DNA of 64,000 nucleotides from the NCBI GenBank assembly GCA_015680685.1, contig MNCI01020972.1, positions 50,207 to 114,206 of the forward strand, in the 5' to 3' direction. The position numbers were made by a program, and so were the translations under genes. This DNA comes from Gnetum montanum (Eukaryota; Streptophyta; Gnetopsida; Gnetales; Gnetaceae). Below the pieces are notes generated by a model, which was not told where the DNA came from, ran no database searches, and saw only the letters and a list, made by a program, of their open reading frames with translations. Of the stretch, positions 56,481-64,000 are shown piece after piece; the stretch's first letter is position 1, and each line of letters starts with the position of its first letter.

Positions 56481-57958
56481 GACTATGCTGAATCATGAGA
56501 GTCCCAAAACTTATGGTGTTTCAATGGCCCCTCTTTGTCAATGTTTGGAGGATCTACCCAAGAGACATTGACAAAGAATATGAAACACCATGAAGAATAA
56601 GACACCAACATCACTCTTCTGTGCCTTCTTAGATGATGCTCCACTATGCTTGAGAGTACCTTGAGGGCGATGTAGGATAGGGGGCAAGGCAAGGGATGGA
56701 TTTGAGGAAATAGGGTTAGTGAAGAAATGAATGTAGAATGTGATGTCATGAAAAATTTTTCCACAGTGTGATCCCTTGTTAGAGTGCTTATGAAGGAATC
56801 AGCATTCATGGGTGTCTTTGAGTTTGGCCCTCGACCTCTCACAAAAGTGCTTGGAGATGGTCGATTTATGGCCATAATGATTGTAAAATATCTATGGTGC
56901 CTTTTTTTTAGGCATTTGTCATTTTTTTTCTATTTTTTCTCTTTTGTGCTTTTTTTCCTTTATGCTACACACCCACGTTCACTTAAAGACAACCTTGTCA
57001 TTGTTGTATGATAGGTGTTTCCTCCCTGGGATGAGTTACGTTACATCCATGTGGGGCTTTGACCTACCTACAGAGGCTTCCCATGGGATGAGTTGCATTA
57101 TGTCCATCATGGACTTGGTGGTTGGGCATTTAAAAGGGCTTTATGTACATTGAAAAAGCTTGTGAAGGGAATATTGAGAATTACAAACATGGAAAATGGA
57201 AATTACGTTGGTTGAAAGGAGGATGGGGTATGCACTCTTAAGTAGCTAGGCTAATCAAAGCAGGTACTTTGGAACAATGTAGTGCCTCACTCTTGTGGTG
57301 AAACACATCTCTGAACAATGCCATCTTGGCTTTTATCCTACAAATGCAACAAAGAGCAAACCAGAAAAAATAACCAACAAGTGAAGTGAGGGCAAAGTTC
57401 TTCTTGTTCGGGACACTACTAGGGTGGCAAGTGTCATGTTTGACTTGTGAAATGTCCAATGTAGGAAGGCTAGCACAAGTTTTGGCAATGGCAATTTGAG
57501 AAGTCTTTAACAGCCCTACCAAAAAAGAGCATTAAAGAGGCTAGAAGTGATGATGATGCAAGTGCTCAGGAGTCCTTGCCCAAGGCAAACATCATGGAAT
57601 CCAGCTGCAAGGTGAGAATCCTAACAATCAAATGTCTTTTGAACTTGGGCAATGGCAAGGGCTAGAGGATGAAAACCTTGTGGCTGGACCACAATAGTGC
57701 TGGGACTCTAGTAGTAGGTACTAATGATGGGAGCTATGACCAAGATGACTAACTATGATAGTGGTAGCTCTATAAGGTCAGCAAGATGCCAGGGGCGATG
57801 ATGCTACATGTGTCCTAGAGGATTTTTTCTTGGTGACATGAACTTCATTTTGGAACTGCAACATCCTACCCCATGTTGTATAGGAGGCTTGAAGGTGTGC
57901 ACGCTTGCTTGTTCACAATGTCACATGTATGAGCTGAGAGGTGTTGCACTGAGAACCC
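56481..57958 (-). other. 3' noncoding region of T2
   Basis: No supported gene; the ORFs at 56483-56875 and 57238-57522 have no recognisable motif. Parts match T1's 3' region (for example 'atgggaagcctctgtaggt' on the minus strand, near 57070). Confidence 0.5.
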
Positions 57959-58265
57959 AGTTTAAGGTCTTGGTTGATCATCGTATGTGCTAGTTTAAGG
58001 TCCTAGTAGATTGACATGCTAGTTTAATGTCCTAGTAGAGCGTTGTGCTAGTTTAACATCATAGCAAATGGTGGATGGCTAGTTTAACATCATAGTGGAT
58101 CATGTTGTGGGTGCTAGTTTTATGTCATCGCCCAAAGATGTACTATGCTAGTTTAACATCATAGTAGATGTTTTGTGCTAGTTTATAGTCATAGTGAACT
58201 ATCTGTGCTAGTTTATAGTCATAGAAGACTATGCTATGCCAGTTTTACGTCATAGAAGATGTTTT
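57959..58265 (-). repeat. Short tandem repeats after T2 integrase
   Basis: Nine or so units of about 35 bp on the plus strand, consensus 'tgctagtttaacatcatagtaga'. Counterpart of 33000-33335 in T1. Confidence 0.8.
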
Positions 58266-58289
58266 GCTTACCTTACTTTGTGTCTGTTA

Positions 58290-59500
58290 TAATCCTTCAT
58301 GTTAAACGTAGTATGGCTTGAGGTATAAGTGGTTGATGGGATTTGCAAACTCATTGTCATCCATATCAACCAATTTGAATGTCTTGTTCTCATAAGCTTT
58401 TTTGACTACAAAGGGGCCCTCCTAGTTGGCTAAGAATTTTCTCATTGATTCATGAATGACCTTGAGGACTAGGTCCCCTTTTTTGATTGGTCATTGGTAT
58501 AGATTTTAGTGATGCTTCTACCATTATTTGTCCTGATACCATTCAATGCAGCCAAGTGTTTGGGCATGCTCCTCCTCTACAGAATCAAGGTCAATGATCC
58601 TTGATTCATTATTTTGAGCCTCATTCATAACATCCAAAAGAATCATTCGGAGTGAGGGGACCTACAATTCAAGAGGTAAGACTACTTCAGATCCGTACAC
58701 AAGACTGTATGGAATCTTACTTGTAGTTTTTTTTTTTCACATCATGCAATAAGCCCAAAGAATGTAGAGAATTTTCTCGTGCCATCGCCTCTTACTACTG
58801 CTAAGCATCTTTTTCAATAGGTTAATGATGACTTTGTTGGTTGCCTCTACTTGGCCATTTGCTTGGGAATAGTATGACAATGAAAACAAATGTTTGATGC
58901 CAAGGTTTTCACAAAAGGCTTTGGTTTCCATGCTACTAAATTGTGGCCTGTTGTTAGTCACAATGGTCATGGGAAGGCCAAACCATGTTACTATGTTGTC
59001 CAAAATGAAGCTGAAGACCTATTGGGATGTAGACTTTCTAAGGGGAATAGGCCCTACCCACTTTGTAAAGTACTAAGTAGTGGTGATAATGAAGCTATGC
59101 CTTGTAGAAGACTTGGGTGTAATGGGTCCTATTATGTCTAGTCCCCAATGTTGGAATGGCCATGTGATCTGCATGGTACGCAGTCCAGTGGGTAACACGT
59201 GTATGAGATTCCCATGACATTGACATTTATCACATGTTCTAACCTTGGCAATGCAATCGCATTCTATGCAAGGCCAATAGTAGCCTAAGCGTTTGATTTT
59301 TGTTGCCATAGCCTTGGGAGCTATGTGCCCTCTACACAATCCCTCATGGACTTGATCCATAATTTTTTGTGCTTCATCCTTACTAACACAAGCTAACAAT
59401 ATCCCATCATAGGAACATTTGCATAGAGTGTTGTCTCCTATGTGAACATATTTTCGGGCTTGTTTTTGTATTGCATCCTTTTTAGAAGATGTCAAGCCAT
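58290..59500 (-). pseudogene. int: Integrase of T2
   Basis: Open minus pieces 59073-59495 and 58737-59003. An HHCC domain (VHEGLCRGH, then CDCIAKVRTCDKC) is complete. Core: WGLDIIGPITPKS with the first Asp, TNNRPQFSS with Asp changed to Asn, and NGQVEATNKVI with Glu kept. The C-terminal domain (58290-58700) has KKGDLVLKVIHE and FLANWEGPFVV in a frame with stops. T2 is less decayed than T1 here. Inactive because of the Asp loss. Confidence 0.85.
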
Positions 59501-59516
59501 GTGGGGGCTTGCCATG

Positions 59517-60060
59517 TTAGAGGTATGCTTTAATTTTTTCATACCATTCTTGGATGTGAGCCATGCCTATTGACGTAATGTCAGGAGTGTGAGTGATAGG
59601 ATCAGTGCATGTCACTATTGAGGTGGGCAAAGTAGCTAACACATGTAATGGCACATTTAAGGATAATGTCGCTAGTACATCAGCTACAGTGTTTTCATTA
59701 CATGGCATGTGTTGGATGTCAAAAGTCACAAACTTATTTAGTAGAATTTTGGCTAAATCACAATAAGGTTGCAAATGTGAAGCCTTGCAAGTATAAACTT
59801 CAGTAATCTGGTTGATAACTAGTTGCGAGTCACCTCGGATTGCTAAGTGTTTGATCCTCAACCCTTCAGCTACTAGAAGGCCCCTAAGGAGTCCTTTTTA
59901 CTTGGCTATGTTGTTTGTACAAAGGAATGTAAAATGATACACGAAGGGTTGAATCTCCCTTGAGGGGAATGTGAGAATGGTAGTGGAACTACCACCTCAT
60001 GTAGTTGAGGCCTCGTCAAAATGTAGGATAGCCTCAAAATCTAATGGTATAGGGCTTATG
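59517..60060 (-). pseudogene. Second (archaeal-type) RNase H of T2
   Basis: The open minus frame 59517-59861 carries LRIKHLAIRGDSQLVINQI (its first residue lies at the ORF edge), HLQPYCDLAKILLNKF and HMPCNENTVADVLATLS. Above it (to about 60050) a broken part holds the first acidic motif (HFDEAS). The GDSQLVINQ and ADVLATL pair is diagnostic of the Tat-lineage extra RNase H. Confidence 0.8.
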
Positions 60061-61615
60061 CTGTTGACATGCTTATCGGGGAACTCAGGTTCTATGATCG
60101 CTTGGTCATCAGTAGATGAAGTTGTGAGCTGTGTAGCTATTTCTTGACCCTTTGTAGATGATTGTACCACATAATGTAAATCGAACTCTACAACTATAGC
60201 TTTCCATCAGGCTATCCTGCTACTTTCATATAGATTGGTTGTGATAGCCCAAATTATGTTACTTTTGCATATGATGTTCACTTGACTGTGAAACAAGTAA
60301 TTTATCCATTTTTAAGTGAAAATACTAGGGCAAGGTAATTTTTCTCTACCTCATCGTACTTTTTTTCATAAGCTATTAATGCATGACTTAGGTAGTAAAC
60401 TGGGATTTGATACCCATCATCTCTCTTTTGTCATAGCAGTGAAACAATAGATGTGTCTGAGATGGCAAGATAGATGTAGAAATGCCTATCCCTCTATGGA
60501 GGGTAAATAGTAGGGAGATGGGTAAGCTCTCTCTTTAAATTATCAAAGGCCTCATGACATTGGTTGCTCCATTTGAAGTTGACACCCATTTTGAGCAAGT
60601 GTTGCATTGGGTGTGACTTGTCATTTAACCTTGCAATGAATCTCCTTATAAACTGTATCCTACCCTATAGCCCATGCAACTCCTTAAGGTTTGTAGGTGG
60701 TGCTAGGTTAACAATAGCTTTAACCTTATCAAGGTCAACACATATCCCTATTTTTGACACTACAAAGCCTAACATGTATCTTGTTTTAACTCCAAAAACA
60801 CATTTTCTGGGGTTGAGGCACAAGTCATGTGTATGACAACATTGAAGGACTATGTTTAGATCATTGGGATGATAAATAGCTTCCTTAGACTTACCCACTA
60901 TGTTTTCAACGTAATCATTTAATCTTTCCAAGAGGTAATCGCTAAAGATATATGTCATTGCTCATTGATACGTTGCTCCAGCATTTTTCAGCCCAAAGGA
61001 CATCATTGTGTAACAATAAGTTCCCCAAGGGTTCATAAAGGTAGTTTCCAGTTGATGCTCTAGGTTTATAGGAATCTAGTTATAGCCTAAGAACCCATCC
61101 ATGAAGGAGAGTAAGGCATGACTAGCCATAGTATCGATAAGTTGATCGATACTAGGCAATGGAAAGTTGTCCTTAATTGTCACCTTATTTAAATCCCAGA
61201 AGTCTAGACAAATTCATATACTCCTAGTCTTCTTAGGTACAACTATAATGTTTGAGACCTAATCTAAGTAATCGATTGCCCAAATCAAACTAGATTGATA
61301 AAGTTTAGTGATTTCATCATGTACAGCTAGTGCAATTTCAGGTTTGATTTTACGATCCTTGTACTTGACTGGCTTGACACGTAGATCCAAGATAATATTG
61401 TGTTGTATGAGTCATCGGTCCATGCCTGGCATGTCTTCATATGACCATGCAAACACTTTAACATTATCATTAAGGACTATTAAAATGTTTTGTTTTGAAA
61501 TGGTATCATGAGTGGATGGCTCCAAGTCTACTGATTCTAAGCTTAAGTGTCTTGTAATCTTGTCGTGGGGTCCTTCTAGGACAAGGGGCAAGTGGTGATC
61601 ACTCTACATAGCCAT
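60061..61615 (-). pseudogene. Reverse transcriptase and RNase H of T2
   Basis: The minus strand starts with the RT N-terminal segment VFAWSYEDMPGMD (about 61430-61470) and KDRKIKPEIALAVHDEITKL (about 61310-61370), then decayed fingers. The open frame 60665-60958 reads MTYIFSDYLLERL, YVENIVGKS at the active site (both Asp of YVDD changed), then NPRKCVFGVKTRYMLGFVV and IVNLAPPTNLKELHGL. RNase H follows to about 60100 with stops. The segment above 61615 no longer looks like pol. Confidence 0.8.
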
Positions 61616-61731
61616 TTTCCAATTGAACCTACAACAATAAGTAAACAAACCAAGTCAAGTAATACCTATTTGAGATAGCAACATGTAATGAATATATGCA
61701 AAGTAGTAATTCCATATTAAAAAGGAAATTT

Positions 61732-61935
61732 GTTAGTTTAAGATCTTAGTAGACTGCAACCATGCAAATTTATTTTTTAATACTGCTAGTTTAAGATCTT
61801 GGCAGACTATCAATGGGTTTAAAACGTATTGGAGGTGTTAAAATTGCCAATTTAAGGTCGTAGAAAACTGTAACCATGTAACGTTGTAAGTTAAAGTTGC
61901 CAGTTTAAAGTCGTAGTAGACTGTAACTAAGCCAC
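61732..61935. repeat. Further copies of the Tat-family tandem repeat, upstream of T2 RT
   Basis: About four longer-spaced units ('agtttaagatcttagtagactg', near 61736, 61790, 61850 and 61905) in the same orientation as 57959-58265. They lie where gag and protease would be expected. Confidence 0.65.
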
Positions 61936-63355
61936 ATTGTAAAAACATGACGTGAAAATTTCAGCACCCATATGTTATGCTGTAGCTGGGTGTTACACTG
62001 TGGTGGGGCAATGCTATGCTACAGTAGACCCTTGTTACATTGTAGGGGTTAGGGGTGTTCCACGTTACCCACGACATGAAAGTGACAGGTGTTTTAACAG
62101 TGTGTGCTAACAATAGAGGATTAACCCATAGTAATCTTGTCATTTTCATTGTTAGAGCTAACACCCAGAGTGTAGCGTGTTCGAGAGAGATAACGTAATA
62201 GGCATAGCATAGCAATTGATACATCTAAGCTTGTGAGCAAGACAATGGTGCACAAGAGCGAACATAGGCATCAGGGGCTTGCCAATGTGGATGAAGCAGA
62301 GTGCACCCTGTGACGTCTTCCCAAGGCACGTGTTGAGGAGCAGCAAGAGGTCTAGTCCACCCAGTAAGTCACTACACTACTCTTTTTTATTTTGTGTGAT
62401 TTAGTAAGTTATATTGTTACTATCATCCCTATGTCTTAGTTGCTACGGCTGTTAGTATACCTATGCTGTAATTGTTATTTTTTCCTTGGCCATCGCTTTG
62501 GCCACTACACCATGGTTCTTGCCACTTTGGCCACCATGGCCATGGCAATTGCTACACTATAGTTGGCACCTGGAACTATCTTGACCATCATTGTTGGGAA
62601 TGGATGATGTGGCATTGCAATGGTTTGGATGATTCTGGGTGACGTAGTGCTCACTCAGCATAGCGTTGCATTCATGGAGGGGGGTTTTAGCTCCCTAGGT
62701 TTCTTAGGCAACATAGCGTGTGTCTAGTGTAGTGTAGCATGTTACATGTTATGCTTCATGCAGTAGGATAGGACTAGGGTAACAAAAATATTGTATGCAT
62801 TTTTCTTAGGCCACGTTGTTCTAGACATTGTAACTAATAGACTGTGTTACGTTTTAGTTCCTGTTACACTACGTTGCCCTGTTCGCAGGCCTATTATGTT
62901 GCTACGCTAGCATGCCCATCATGCTGCTACACTAGTAGACTCACTACACTGCTATACTATTAAAGCCACTACACTACTATGCTAAGTACCATGTCGCTCA
63001 TGCTACATTGTCATGCTTGTTACATTGTTTCATCTATCATACTTTCCACTTTGCTATGTTACACAAGGTGCGGTCGTCCCGCTATGCTATGCATAACACA
63101 TCCATTAATTTTATGCAAAGTGTGGCTACTACGCTATGCTATGCAGGGTGTGCCTGCTATGCTATTTAGGGTGTGCCTACTATGTTGTGTGGGGTGTAAC
63201 GCCCTGCTATGCTGCATGCAGTGTTTGATTCTATTTTCTGGGGACATACCATTTCATGCCTAAGGAAAAATTTGTAAACCAAGGGCTATGCTACACTACA
63301 TTAGTAATTATCACTTGAACATAGTACTAATGTTTGGTGCTACATCATGCAGGGT
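61936..63355. other. Palindrome-rich region, no gene
   Basis: Dominated by diverged ctatgctac/gtagcatag motifs (densest 62690-63300), like the U3 region of T2. It may be the T2 5' LTR or part of another Tat-like copy; no TATA box, primer site or LTR end could be fixed. ORFs here consist largely of the repeated motif. Confidence 0.45.
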
Positions 63356-63697
63356 CATGTTGAAACCCATCCTAATCATGCTCAAGGTGGTAAGCATCAT
63401 GTGCCGCCTGAGTGAACCCATGGCCAACGTCCCTCCTCCCCATGCATGGGTAGGGCATCAGGCAATTTGGTTTTAGGAAGGAACTTGAGAATTCCTAGAG
63501 TTCCTCCTTTTCTACTTTAGTGTGATAGTGTGGTCACACTTGTTAGTCAAAATACCCTCTGTACTTGTTGAAATGTTGTTGCCTGTGGAAAACTGGGGCA
63601 TTCTAAAGTTTATGGCTGATGGGTGATTGAAGGCAAAGGGACATAAGGCTCAAATCAGTGCCCAAGGGGCTTGAGATGCTTGTGTTGGATTTGGGAC

Positions 63698-64000
63698 ATG
63701 CCCGAATTTAAATGCTATCATCAATACAACATGTTGTTTATTGCCCATCACATGGGAACCTACTTCCAGAACCCACCTAGGACCATTTATTATGTTGACA
63801 AGTGAGTCCTATGAAGATGTGTTGTATCATCTATCTTTTGTAGTCAAAATTCTTATTATTTGTTGTATGTTACCAGGTTTGTGATTGACAATGATGATCT
63901 TCACGGTAACGATGGGACATTGGCATTGGCCCAAACATCCTTGCAAGAGTTCTCTTCTACTAGGAACATACGTGCCGACATTATAGAACAACTTGGTGCT
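63698..64000 (+). CDS. Unrecognised ORF with a 75-bp intron, runs off the window
   Basis: Exon 1 from ATG 63698 to 63801 (MPEFKCYHQYNMLF ... TIYYVD), donor GTGAGT at 63802, acceptor TTACCAG ending at 63876, exon 2 from 63877 open to the window end (FVIDNDDLHGNDG ... RADIIEQLGA). Splicing joins GACAA and G into Asp-Lys in frame and removes the TGA that otherwise ends exon 1. The start is uncertain: the same frame continues upstream with stops, including CGKLGHSKVYG (about 63590), which could be a decayed zinc knuckle. It may therefore be a host gene or an ORF of another retroelement. No family recognised. Confidence 0.4.

Larger units (their letters stand above)
54239..61620 (-). mobile_element. 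Element T2: Tat-like gypsy retrotransposon, minus strand
   Basis: Reading leftward: RT, RNase H, second RNase H, integrase, tandem repeats, 3' region and LTR ending at 54239. It lies inside the LTR of G, and tgatg (54234-54238) would be the left target duplication; the partner is not identified. The same domain set and 3' layout as T1. No gag or protease is visible above 61620. Confidence 0.75.

Noticed and set aside
62979-63263. 94-codon Cys/Leu-rich plus ORF
   Set aside because: Translation of repeated ctatgcta motifs; low complexity without independent support.
1-64000. tRNA, rRNA or other structural RNA genes
   Set aside because: I looked for tRNA-like arms and conserved rRNA stretches; the only tRNA-related sequences are the primer binding sites complementary to tRNA-Asp.

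Overview
The window is plant nuclear DNA from a large, repeat-rich genome. It is AT-rich and almost all of it is decayed Ty3/gypsy LTR retrotransposon sequence, stacked several layers deep, with only scraps of possible host genes. The species cannot be read from the sequence. The density and decay of Athila-like and Tat-like elements would suit a gymnosperm or another big-genome plant, but that is inference.

Two retrotransposon families dominate. The first is Athila-like: a primer binding site complementary to the 3' end of tRNA-Asp, an FMDD reverse transcriptase, and LTRs of about 0.78-1.06 kb that begin TGATGAG and end CTCATCA. I name its copies A to G. A (1-6517, +) and B (6518-7564 plus 15920-18546, +) show no pol in the part seen, and carry an internal promoter-like block and an extra ORF before the 3' LTR. 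C (7565-15919, -) keeps gag-protease-RT-RNase H-integrase and sits inside B. D (19086-26378, -) and F (42365-49383, +) are gag-protease only and share one pol deletion. E (35753-52330, +) has all the domains and is split by F inside its integrase. G (about 53390-54233, +) is a 3' scrap. Exact 5-bp target-site duplications support D (acaag), E (tcaac) and F (ataag); C has a near match. The second family is Tat-like, with an extra RNase H between the RT-RNase H and the integrase: T1 (about 29795-35747 plus 52336-53308, +, split by E) and T2 (54239 to about 61620, -).

Layout: 1-18546 is A beside B, with C inside B. 18276-28240 is a duplicated segment: copy 1 is split by D, and copy 2 (27210-28240) keeps the uninterrupted site. 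Probable host remnants lie in 26563-26928 (a terminal exon, - strand) and in a GC-rich island at 28241-29790. 29795-53308 is T1 containing E containing F. 53390-61620 is G followed by T2. 61732-63300 is repeat-rich. At 63698-64000 a short ORF with a canonical 75-bp intron runs off the window.

Every long element ORF carries stops, frameshifts or lost catalytic residues, so no copy looks able to move itself. The most interesting signals are regulatory. LTR promoters are preceded by arrays of short palindromes whose sequence differs between subfamilies and families. In A and B the palindromes of the internal promoter match those of the same copy's LTR. Most Athila-like copies also repeat the polypurine tract motif at two or three places.
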